DNA of 64,000 nt from Marsupella aquatica (Eukaryota > Marchantiophyta). The notes under the pieces are model-generated. The model was not told where the DNA came from, did not search any database, and worked only from the letters and a program-made list of their open reading frames with translations. The stretch is taken from assembly GCA_973895155.1 (NCBI GenBank), contig OZ316893.1, positions 15,128,001-15,192,000 of the forward strand, read 5' to 3'. Position numbers and translations under genes: made by a program. Below are positions 43,770 through 54,193 of this stretch, piece by piece. Numbering within the stretch: the first letter of the stretch is position 1; each line of letters opens with the position of its first letter.

Positions 43770-44020
43770 ATGAAATAATTGACCCCAAAAAGTGTTTTCC
43801 ACTTTTGGCTAAAATTTGTTTAGTTAGATTCTTTTATGCATGTCATTTGCCACTTTCCCACCAAAGCATGGACCCTATGTGGTAGCATCTAATGGTCGTC
43901 AGTAATCTAAGGATACCTAGCGGTCAAAATATAATCCAAGGAAAATTAATAAAAAAATATTCCTCACATCTCCTCCCTTAGAGCGACTTACATTTGCCAC
44001 ATTGGCTAAAAAGTTGCGTG
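43770..44020 (+). repeat. uninterrupted copy of the repeat at 35800-36370
   Basis: The reverse complement aligns with both flanks of the solo LTR at 35884-36230, giving the pre-insertion form. Confidence 0.7.
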
Positions 44021-45454
44021 AGACATTTGAGGGTTTGGACCCCCTAGTATAAGTGACTATTTGTTTTTTGCAAAACCATTTAGACTTTCTTTAAATTTTG
44101 TCCTTTTTTTACTAAAAAACCCTTTAAAACTTTTTAAAATGTTTTTTACAATTAAATAAGCCTATTTGTTCTTTAAAACTAACCCAGTCAATAAAGCATA
44201 CCCTATTTGTTATTCCATCAAAATTTGGAAGTATTCCGCCACACCCATTTAAATGGGCCTATATTTCATCGCACATGATGTGTGACCCCCTAAGGGACAA
44301 ACCTCTAGAGAGGTGAACCATTTATCTCTTCTGTTGACTAGTTGTGTATTTGTTGGATGTTGCAAATTATGTGCATATTGTTTGAATGACAATCATTGAC
44401 TCAAAAGGTTTTTGGTATACTTGATCATTTGTTTGGGCAACTTTTTGATTTTGTTTAAGCTCAAATGTTTCCAACATGTTTTTGGATGTCCAATCTATTA
44501 TTTGAGAAATTTGCATACTTTCTGAAACAATTTGTTCCATTCCGGATGACCACCAAGATGGTCAAATATTGTACAATGGACATTGATTTCATTTTTGTGA
44601 AATACGGGTTAAATATTTAGGCATGAGCAACAACTTACCACTTTTGGTAAAAACAAATTCAGGTTTGAGAAGGACACCCTAAGTTGTTTGGGTAAAAGCC
44701 CAAGTGGAAGGAGGTCATGATCGGCTACAGTGACCCATGGGTAGTTTGGGCTGCAAGCTAGAATCTTCGTTGTTGCAAAGGATTCATGAGTACTTTGGGC
44801 CACAACTTGGTCTCCTCACTAATAATAAGATCATTGTGAGTACTTTGGGCCATAGTTTGGGCGCCAATGGCCACAGTTTGGACGCTTCAGTTTAATAAAA
44901 GTGTTGTAAGTACTTTGGGCCACTCTGTGGGCGCTAGTAGTTTGTGAGCAACACTGCCAATAACTGAAGCAATTTTAGAGGGGCAGTGAACTATGAATGA
45001 TGCTACACGTAATGGAAGTGATGAAGTGGACAAGAGGTAGGGGATTGTAATGACCTCCAACTACTAAAGCAAGGTAGTGATAAGGTAATGTAACTGAAAC
45101 AGGTTGCAAACAGTATGTTTTGCGTTTACAAGTCAAATTTCAATCAAATTATAAGGTGCTCCCCAAGTCTTTTATAGAACTTTTGGGCTAGTCCATCCAA
45201 GCCAACCCACCAGTCCAACCATGGTCTATTTTTGTTCACTTAAGTTGTTATTTTGAAGGGAATATGTACAAAAAGAAAAAGTAAAGCTTGCACAGCCACA
45301 AAGACATGTAAATAGCTAGGAATAATCAACTTTATTTAATGCAATTTAGCTTTTTCTTTTGGAAACAAGGGGAGCAACCCTCTCTATACCAACCATAGGG
45401 GCAAAAACCACAATAGGAAACACTGATACCAATTGCACTGGGGGAGGCTGGGGT
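44021..45454. other. gene-free stretch with an LTR fragment and short tandem repeats
   Basis: GAGAGGTGAACCATTTATCTCTT at about 44313-44335 is a fragment of the copia LTR (plus). Between 44740 and 44945 a GAGTACTTTGGGCCA-type unit recurs about four times at 50-70 bp spacing. No gene. Confidence 0.5.
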
Positions 45455-45498
45455 CTTGTGGCCTAATTAAAGGAGAACCACATTAATTAGGCCACAAG
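45455..45498. other. perfect 16-bp stem hairpin
   Basis: CTTGTGGCCTAATTAA (45455-45470) is the exact reverse complement of 45483-45498, with a 12-base loop. It is not followed by a T-run, so it is not a terminator of known type. It could be the core of a small foldback element. Confidence 0.75.
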
Positions 45499-45710
45499 GC
45501 CCTAAAAGACCCACTAGAGGACAAGCTAGAGGGTCACACCCGTGGGAAACCAGAGAGGAAATTGATGATCAAAGACTAACCTGGTTGCTCATTTTCTCAT
45601 TCTTCCTACAATTTGTATCCTTATCCTTACAAGGCTCTTGGAATTTTACCAAAGTACCATGCAGGTAACCAAGCAATCATCAGCTTCATTCCAAGCTCTA
45701 CTGGCAAATT

Positions 45711-48610
45711 AATCCATGGACCCCCATGTTCATCCAAGGAATGTGTGTTTGATGAAGTGAAATCAATTTTCAACAAGGCGGTAATCGACGGTTTTGAGTC
45801 TCCCGATGGTCTTGGTGTGTGCTCGTACAAAAGAAAACACTCAAAAGATAGAGGAGATTTATCAACGGAAGGTTGAATACGGAGGAATTGAGTTTTTTGA
45901 CTGTTTTTGCTTACACATTGGAAAAATTGTTTCTATCATTCATGATTGATCGTTCGTGAGTTATATTGAGCATTACTGCCACAAGACAGACTGAAGGACA
46001 ACACTTAGCTATTGGCAAAAGAGCGCTTGTCGATTCGGTGGGAAGAACACACAAAACAAACAAGTCATCGCTTCACATGAAGGATTTGTAGTTTTTTTAT
46101 TTAAGAAAGCTATGGTGTGAGAGGGAGACCAACGATTGTTTCTTTGACATAGAGGCTGCATTTGGCATCAACCTATGTTCAGAGTGAGCTTCAGTTGAAG
46201 ACAAGGGATGACGATGCAATCAAAAAAATCAATTTTCAACAGCTAAGTTTGTGACGGTGATGAGATTGTGATATCTCTTAATCGAGAAAGGGTTTCCAAT
46301 GAGCCTCAGATTCACAAAATTTGTCAAGTTCCAAATGAGTTTTGAATTTCTTTGCCTTTCCAATGAGTGTGAGTATAAGAAAAATTGATCATGAGTCCAT
46401 GAATTCTTTTAGCTTTCCAACATTGAGTCCGACATTGACAAATTTTACGTCAGATTTTGTCACGATACTAAAGAGATCATGAGGTTTTCAATCTCTCTAG
46501 CTTTCTAATGTGTGACATTGAGATTATTCGTCAAGAATTAGAGAGATCATGAGTATCTGAATTTCTCTAGCTTTCCAATGAACCTAACATTGATAGATTT
46601 TGTCAAGTACTAAGGAGATGATGAGGTTTTAATTTTACTTTAGCTTTCCAATGAGTGTGACATTGAGAGATTTTATCAAGACAATACTAAAGAGGTCACG
46701 AGTTTCTAAATCTTGATCTTGAGTTTTCCAATGAATCAAACATTGACATATTTTATCAAGTACTAAGGAGATTGATTATTTAGTTTTACAATGTGAAGCC
46801 AAAGGGGTTTTAACTATGTACATTTTTATTGGTTGGTTTTTTCAAGCTTGCAAACAATTAAAAAATATAAGCATTTTGATATAAAACACTGATATATCTT
46901 TGATAAATATAAAAATGGTAACTTTATTTTACTAAATGACATATCTCCCTTTGTATTTTGGTTTTTTTTACGTTCAATATTTACGGCATGGCGCTCCAAA
47001 AATTACGTTGCTTTTGCCACAAACAGGAATGTGCACGTTTGTTATTGTTAAAAGTAGGATCATTCCTGTTTGTGGCTGGTTGTGGTGATGTGGCGCAACC
47101 TCGTGGCAGGAAATTTGCAAGAGACCTCTCATGGGGGTCCGTAATTAATCCATGGACCCCCATGTTCATCCAAGGAATGTTTGTGTGATTAAGTGAAATC
47201 AATTTTCATCAAGGCGGTAACCAACGGTTTTGAGTCTCCCGATGGTGTTGGTGTGTGCTCGCACAAAAACAAATGCTCAAAAGATAGGATTTATCAAACG
47301 GAAGGTTGAATGTGGAAGAATTGAGTTTTCTTATAGGTTTTGCTTACACATTGGAGAAATCATCTTTCAACCATTCTTGATTGATTGTTTGTGAGTTATA
47401 TTGAGCATTACCGCCACAAGACAGACTAGAGCACAACACTCAGATGTTGGCAAAAGAGCGTTTGTCAATTTGGTGGGAAGAACACACAAAATGAATGAGC
47501 CGTCACTTCAAACAAAGGATTTGTAGTTATTTTTATTTAAGAAAGCTATGGTGTGAGGGGAAGACCAACAATTGTTCTTTGACATAGAGGCTGCATTTGG
47601 CGTCAACCTGTGTTTAGAGTGAGCTTTGGTTGAAGACTATCTAAGAGATGCGAACAATTCAAGTCGGGAAGCAAGCATTGTGGACAAGCGATGGTGACAT
47701 AATCAAAGAAATCAATTTGTAGCGGCTAAGTTTGTGACGGTGACGAGATTGTGATATCTCTTAATCGAGAAAGGGTTTTCAATGAGCCTCAAATTGACAA
47801 ATTTTGTGAAGTTCCATATGAGTTTTTGAATATCTTTGCCTTTCCAATGAGTGTTAGTATAAAAAAATTTGATTATGAGTTCATGAATTCTTTTAGCTTT
47901 TTAGCTTTCCATTGAGTCTGACATTTACAAATTTTATGTCAGATTTTGTCACGGTATTCAAAAGATCAGGAGGTTTTCAATCTTTTTAGCTTTCTAATGT
48001 GTGACATTGAGATTATTTGTCAAGAAATAGAAAGATCATGAGTATCTAAATTTCTCTAGCTTTCCAATGAACCTAACATTGATAGATTTTGTCAAGTACT
48101 AAGGAGATGATGAGTTTTTAATTTTACTCTAGCTTTCCAATGAGTGACATTGAGAGATTTTATCAAGACATTACTAAAGAGGTAACGCGTTTCTAAATCT
48201 TGATCTTGAATTTTCTAATGAATCAAACATTGGCAAATTTTATCAAGTACTAAGGAGATTTATTATTTAGTTTTACAATGTGAAGCCAAATGGGTTTTAA
48301 TTATGTACATTTCTATCGATTGATTTTTTCAAACTTGCAAACAATTAAAAAATACAAGCATTTTGATATAAACCACTGATATATCTTTGACAAACATCAA
48401 AATGATAACTTTATTTTACTAAATGACATCTCTTCCTTTGTATTTTGGTTTTTTTTTACGTTTAATATTTACGGCATGGCGCCCCAAAAATTATGTTGCT
48501 TTTGCCACAAACAGGAATGTGCACGTTTGTTATTGTTAAAAGTAAGATCATTCCTGTTTGTAACTAGTTGTGATGATGTGGTGCAACCTCATGGCAGAGA
48601 ATTTGCAAGA
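45711..48610 (+). repeat. 1436-bp tandem duplication
   Basis: AATCCATGGACCCCCATG at 45711 recurs at 47147, and the sequence after both copies runs in parallel to about 47146 and 48610. Each unit contains an internal degenerate array (about 46250-46770 and 47740-48270) of AGCTTTCCAATGAGTGTGACATTGA-type repeats of roughly 70-80 bp. Each ends with a CCACAAACAGGAATG...GGGGGTCCGTAA block. No ORF above 90 codons. Confidence 0.85.
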
Positions 48611-48960
48611 GACCCCTAACGGGGGTCCGTAACTAGTTTCCTCATTCCGTTGATTTGATTTTGACCACTGCCACTAAAGCTATTCTTCCATTATCTATGC
48701 TTGTAAGACAGTTAAGTGGGCCTCAACTTCCAAATTCCTATTCCTCTTCAGGTGTCTATTCATGGAGGTTATCTTTAGTTAGAGTCTGGGGAATTCTTTA
48801 GTTAGAGCCCAGGTTTGGATAACAACAGTGACCTCATGCATTGCCTTTTGCAAATTTTGAGCTCTTTTCTTTGTCTATGAGATTTGTGCAAGCACTTGTG
48901 GTAGAAAAATTTCAATTCCCTCTAATTGAGCCTCTGACTTGACAAAGAGGCCCAACCAGA
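48611..48960. other. gene-free stretch
   Basis: Nothing recognised apart from a short duplication of GGAATTCTTTAGTTAGAG-like sequence near 48775-48800. Confidence 0.5.
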
Positions 48961-49600
48961 CAAAACCTACTATATTCAACATAGAAGTATGATTTGTGAT
49001 GTATACACTTTACAAGTTGTATTCAGATTTCACACTATCTTAGAATTTTTTCATTCCCTTCAACGTCACAAAGATGCCACCCGCCGAAGCCTACCCAAAT
49101 GGACAAAACCTACAATATTCAACATAGAAGTAGGATTTGTGATGTATACATGTTGCATGTTGTATTCAAATTTCACACTTAAGAAATTTTTGATTCCCTC
49201 CAACTTTACAAAGATGCTGCCCGCTGAAGCCTGCCCAATCGGCAAAACCTAAAATATTCAACATAGATGTAATTTGTGATGTATACATGTTGCACGTTGT
49301 ATTTGGATTTTCACACTTAGAAAAAAATTCATTCCATTTGACTTTACAAAGCTGCCAGTCGTTGAAGCGTGCCCAAATGGACAAAACCTACCATATTCAA
49401 CATAGAAGTATGATTTGTGTGTCATACATTGTGCACAATGTATTCATAATTCAGACTTGGAAATGTTTTCATTCCCTTCAACTTTACAAAGATGGTCGGG
49501 CCTAAATGGACAACAACATGTCATATTCAACACAAAGACGTGTTTACAGCGTATGCACCATGGAAAATGTACTCAGAGCTAACATTTGCAAATGAAAGGC
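48961..49600 (+). repeat. tandem array of about 140-bp units (four full, one partial)
   Basis: Units start with CAAAACCTA at 48961, 49104, 49243 and 49382, and a diverged fifth with CAACAACATG at 49511. Spacings are 143, 139, 139 and 129. Shared blocks are ATATTCAACATAGAAGTA, TGTGATGTATACA and CATTCCCTTCAACTTTACAAAG. Units differ substantially, so the array is old or evolved from a diverged repeat. Confidence 0.85.
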
Positions 49601-50051
49601 TTCATTCTTCATTGGATGGAATACAACATCCACTTTGTAATAGTTTGAACTCATTCAAGGTAGTGTTAAGGTTCATACACAAATGTGCCCTGCTACCATC
49701 TAACTTCCCAATACACTAAATAATGACTGTGATATATATGACTGTCTATTTTGTGGTATCTACTTCATACAAAAGCCCAAAATAAGGGCAATTATAGCAG
49801 CTTCCTGAGCAAGTTTAGTGATGCGGCGCACCCATTGTAATCCAAGGAGTTTTTAATGTGTACGTGGATTGGAAGGCATACTACCAGTGCCTAATGTTGG
49901 TGCTCCAACGGTTACAAGGTACTCACTTTCTCCAACATTGTTCACATTGTCATGCTCTTCCCCTTCCGCCTACACATTACAATAACATTAAAAGGAAACT
50001 AATTCAGACGATGCGAGTACTTTTACATGGACAATTCTTTGTCTTGCAACA
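49601..50051. other. gene-free stretch
   Basis: No ORF or repeat recognised. Confidence 0.45.
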
Positions 50052-50591
50052 TTATAATGGTACTTGCTCATCTTTGGGTATTGCTTGGGTAACCAGGATT
50101 TCTTCAAAAGATAGTTTGTTGTGCCCAACCTGTCCACACCTGTTGCACGTACACTTCATAGTGCCCTGCTTCCTCTTTTTAGGCAGGATTTCAACCATTG
50201 GGAGTCCATTGGTAGAGTTTGCACCTGGAAACAAAATGTCTCTCTCATTGTCATCATCCATTGAATATGTGAGACATAGCCTTCCTGCTGGATCCAGATG
50301 GAGGTCCTCCCCATTCCCTAAAGCCCTAGAACAAGTTTCTGTGTGAATTCTCACAATCTGGTGTTGCCCATTCACCACAACAAGCTCTTGAGCATGACAA
50401 CTTACACTAAATGGAAGGTGACTGGAAACAAAACTAGGTAATACACCATCATAAAGTAAAAGCAAAGAGTGTGTCTGCCAACACTTATAAAAATGCCTAG
50501 CCGGATTCTTTCCTATTTCATCATCCCATGCAATATCTTGGGGGTTCTCAACATTCTTTGGAGCCCTTTGACGTTCTTGTGTGTCTTGCAT
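50052..50591 (-). pseudogene. fragment with a degenerate CCHC zinc knuckle, possibly MULE or Gag derived
   Basis: A 179-codon minus-strand ORF contains CTCNRCGQVGHNK near its C terminus, matching a CCHC knuckle in which the last Cys is lost (SFEE follows). The combination resembles the end of Mutator-like transposases (SWIM then knuckle), but retroviral-type Gag is equally possible. The rest is not recognised. Flanking foldback sequence (50638-50804) supports a mobile-DNA origin only weakly. Confidence 0.3.
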
Positions 50592-50637
50592 TTGTGCCCT
50601 CTCATGATAGGGGACATTGACCTCCCAAACATCAACT

Positions 50638-50804
50638 GCGTGTTAAATCTACGTCAAGTTAATGTTGTTTGTACACCAGAACATAAACCAATACACTATA
50701 TTTATGATCTACAAATTGAGTGATTTGAACGACATGTGTCTTGGTTTATGTTCTGGTGTACAAGTCTATGTTTAGGTTGTAGGGCTAACGTAGATTTAAC
50801 GCAC
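50638..50804. mobile_element. foldback/MITE-like element
   Basis: Outer arms GCGTGTTAAATCTACGT (50638-50654) and ACGTAGATTTAACGCAC (50788-50804) are near-perfect inverted repeats. Inner arms TTGTACACCAGAACATAAAC (from 50669) and its complement (ending 50763) are perfect over at least 20 bp. The central spacer is about 50 bp. No obvious target duplication was found. The size and structure match a small non-autonomous DNA element. Confidence 0.65.
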
Positions 50805-51060
50805 GGTCAAACATCACCTCTGGTCTACAAATGCATTGAATGATTGTCCTCCATGCTTGACATGCTCCCTCTAAGCGTACTATACACATTAATTAGGGGA
50901 GTGGAAACACTCATGACCCTACTGTGCAAGCTCATGTGCATCAAAAAAATGTTGTGTAAAATGATGAGAACTTGCAAAAGTTCTGTAACATGTTAGTGAT
51001 TGGGTGGGTCCTCCTCTGAATACGTACATTGTCAAGAATGTATTCGGTTCAAGATATAGG

Positions 51061-51160
51061 CATGTTTACGGACCCCCATGAGAGGTCTCTTGCAAATTCC
51101 CTGTCACGAGGGTGCACCACATCACCACAACCAGCCACAAATAGGAATGATCCTACTTTT
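51061..51160 (-). repeat. inverted copy of the end of the 1436-bp unit
   Basis: TTACGGACCCCCATGAGAGGTCTCTTGCAA-type sequence and CACCACAACCAGCCACAAATAGGAATGATCC-type sequence are the reverse complement of 47057-47146. This shows that the terminal block exists outside the tandem pair and is a dispersed repeat. Confidence 0.8.
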
Positions 51161-52149
51161 TTAGCTTTTACACACGTACACCAAGGTTTACTCCAAACCC
51201 TAAGTTGTTTAACTATATATAATATAATACATTTGTTATACATGGATGTTAATGTCTACACCGCTTTGTATATGTCGTGGTCGCACAATGTCTTGTTCAT
51301 CCAACATTGTGGTCTCTGTATATAGTGATGTCAATGTATACATGATCTAATTCCAATGCTCTATGTCGTCGTGAGGCCGCACGGCGTATGGTTTGTTTAA
51401 CATTACGGTTGATGTTTGTATGCATTTTGGTCAATGCTTGGGTCAATGTATACAATGTCAATGCATTGATTCACTCACAACTGTGATCACAGTCAACTGC
51501 GTTTGGTGATGCAGTCGGACACTAATGAACAGTAGATCATGTTGCATTTTACAATGACAATCTTGCTTTGTAAGGACGGCACTGTCCATTAGAAGGACAT
51601 TCCAATGGTACCTTTGGTGGGCTGGAGGTCCACTGGGAGAGAGTGTGCAACTTTTGGTCTGTTAAGTAAAATAAATTGTGTTTGGAGGTCCATTATATTA
51701 AACTATATATTAAGCATTATATTAAGCTATATCAAGCTTTCATATAGCAAGTGGAGGTTCAAGGAAGCATGGACTGATAAGGGAAGATTGAAAGTTTAGG
51801 GTTCCCTCTCATAAATCATAGTCCCATTCAAGGCTGTTGAATATATTTTTGCATTAAAAAAAGATGAAGGCAAAGTATATACAAGATACCATAGCAGAAA
51901 CCAAATGGGAGCAAAGAAAACAAACCCAGGGGCCAAAATGGAATGGTGACCGAACAACATAGTGTTGACCGCCACCCATGAGAAACACCGGGCAACCAAG
52001 ACTAGGGTTGGTGTCAGGAAAGGTTTAATGATTCCACCACGTTTCCATCATTGACCCCAAATTAGTGTGCGTACTTACTTCAAAGTTCCAAAGATCTCAT
52101 TTTCACTTAAAATTTGGGTTAGGATAATGTAAAGTGTCCCTAGTACATC
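51161..52149. other. gene-free stretch
   Basis: AT-rich, no recognised gene. A 17-bp duplication (CATCTCCGTGGCTTCAT twice) at about 52146-52178 marks the left edge of the next element. Confidence 0.5.
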
Positions 52150-53575
52150 TCCGTGGCTTCATCTCCGTGGCTTCATCGACAACTCTGTCTTCCTATTTCT
52201 CACGGTGGTTTTGGGCTTACTTCCACTGAGCGTCTTGCACCTTTGGCCTTCTTGGGCGCATGGGCGGCCGCCTTCTCATTGTTGGCAAATCGTTTCCTTA
52301 TTGAGGATCGAACTTTTTTACTTTCGTCTCTCATGGAGGTCGAGGAGGGTTCCCTCCCATTTCAGGTTCATTTGCGCACGACGCGGTCATCATTACCCGA
52401 TCCCATTCGAGCTGCGTTACCTTCATTCTAGGAGTTTTTATCCTTGGACCCCGTCCATCTTCAGGCAGACCTTGCTGGGCGTATGCATGCTTTCACCCTC
52501 TCCAGCATCCTCACCGAGGCACCTGACACGGACCGAGCTCGGATTCTTTCTTCCGGAGGGAAGGGCGCAGGAGGCTGGCTTTAGGCCAATCCAGTCATTC
52601 CTCACCTGTGGATGTCTTCAGCGGAGTTTGCGACAGCCATGCGTCTTCGTATGGGCTTGCCCCACCCACTTCTTGCTGGTTTACCTCCTACTTGCACTTG
52701 TGGGAAGCCTTGTGATGCCACAGGTGTCCATCTTCTTCGATGCAATTTGGGCGGCGAAACCATTTTTGTTCACGACGCTGTGAGAGATGCGACTGCTCAA
52801 GTTCTCTCTGGCTCTTTGGTCTGCGCGCGGCGGGAGGTGGTGCTCGAGTTACCTGGTCCTCCATCACAGCGGTTACGGGTGGATCTTACCATGGTCCGTG
52901 AAGGTCACCGTACTTTGGCAGATGTAGTGGTGGCAAACCCATTGCGCCAAGACATCATTGGGACAGCGACAACAATGGCAGGGGCAGCAGTATCACGAGC
53001 AGCAACAACGAAGGAGGCCAAATATGCTGCACGAGCTTCATCTGATAGCTTCCTGCCCCTTGCTTTTGAGATATTTGGGCGTCTCCATCATCAGTTCGAC
53101 GGGCTTCTTCGCCAAGCTGCTCGGGATGTTCACGGCCGGATGGGTCCCACGGTATCTGTTTTGACCACGCACTTTCGCCAACGCATTTCAGTCACCTTAT
53201 AGCGTGCTCAAGCTCGGGCTGTCTATCGTCGATCTCTGACAGTGGGTGCTAGTGTGACTCCGCAGCGGCTAGCCCCCCTAGAGGACATTCCTGTCCCACT
53301 TGCCGATCTAGTTTCGACACTTGATGTAGACCACTAGCTTGTTGCCACATTTGCTAGGTATGATGAGGACCTCAGTCCATTTGCAGTAGTTTTAGTTCAT
53401 CTTTCTTGGTTTTTAGGGGTTTCTTTTTGCTCACTTCTTTTAGTTCATCTTTCTTGGTTTTTAGGGTTTCCTTTTACTCGCGTTTGGTTTTGTCCACTTG
53501 GGACCTCTCTTGTTTATTCTTTTGTACTCTATTTGGCCTTTTTCTGTAAAAAGTATGTGTATATTTAGTCTCTAG
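52150..53575 (+). mobile_element. 5'-truncated non-LTR retrotransposon with restriction-like endonuclease-type C terminus
   Basis: A single frame (frame 1) from 52153 reads the post-RT region: ISHGGFGLTSTERLAPLAF, LSSGGKGAGGWL, RLRMGLPHP, a CTCGKPC...GVHLLRC zinc-binding cluster (about 52684-52740), then RLRVDLTMV and TLADVVVANP (about 52876-52945). The Cys-Cys-His-Cys cluster and the following Asp-containing strands are in the order expected of the restriction-like endonuclease of R2/HERO/NeSL-type elements. TAG stops at 52429, 52582 and 53200 interrupt it. The frame ends at TAG 53335-53337, and A/T-rich sequence follows with a 52-bp duplication at about 53390-53490. Reverse transcriptase itself is absent, as in a normal 5' truncation. 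Confidence 0.7.
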
Positions 53576-54193
53576 TGGGAAAAAACAATACTCTCACCCA
53601 TCACTAAGGTAGCATTATTGTGACGAAGTATTGCAAAGCTTTCTCTTTATTCCTGCTACGACGGAACTACTCGACGGTCACAGTGATGTGCGGATGCTGA
53701 CGATTAATTGGAGCCTTCGATATACGTGACAGGCGAACTAGGACAGACTCCGGACCAGGCGTGAACCCTCTCTCATTGGGCGATCTTGGTCCCCGGCTCC
53801 CGGCCACTTACACTGTAAACGGGAGCTCGTAATCCAGCTTTTTAATCGTCACTTGTCAGGATCTCGACGGTCGAAGCCGCGCGTTCAACTTCGGGGCACG
53901 ATCGGCCGTCAATTCCATCGCACGGAGAGTGTGCTTAGAGGATGAGTTACGGTGTTAAACCGAGTCGTCCCCCGTAATTTCTTGGCCAAACGTGGTACGT
54001 GACGGTGGCCGTGAGAATGCAGGCGGGGCGGTGGAGGGCTCGCACTTGTCTCGAGGAATTGGAAGGGAGCTCGTTGAGAGGGAGCTCGTCGAGAGCTTAG
54101 AGAGCTCCGAGCCAGAAGACGAGACGAGACCAGACGAGACTTTACGAGAGACGAAACGAAAGAGGGAGAGAGAGAGACAGTAGAGGAGCAAGC
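53576..54193 (+). promoter_or_regulatory. promoter and 5' leader of the GDT1-like gene
   Basis: Sequence becomes GC-rich after 53640. A purine-rich AGAGAGCTCCGAGCC to GAGGGAGAGAGAGAGACAG stretch (54096-54180) lies just before the start codon, typical of plant GA-rich leaders. Transcription start not placed. Confidence 0.45.

Noticed and set aside
45613-45876. 87-codon ORF at the start of the tandem unit
   Set aside because: The equivalent frame is broken in the second 1436-bp copy, so it is not conserved as protein.
48961-49600. Array of about 140-bp repeats as a CRISPR
   Set aside because: Units are long and diverged throughout, with no short identical repeat and unique spacer pattern, and the genome is eukaryotic.
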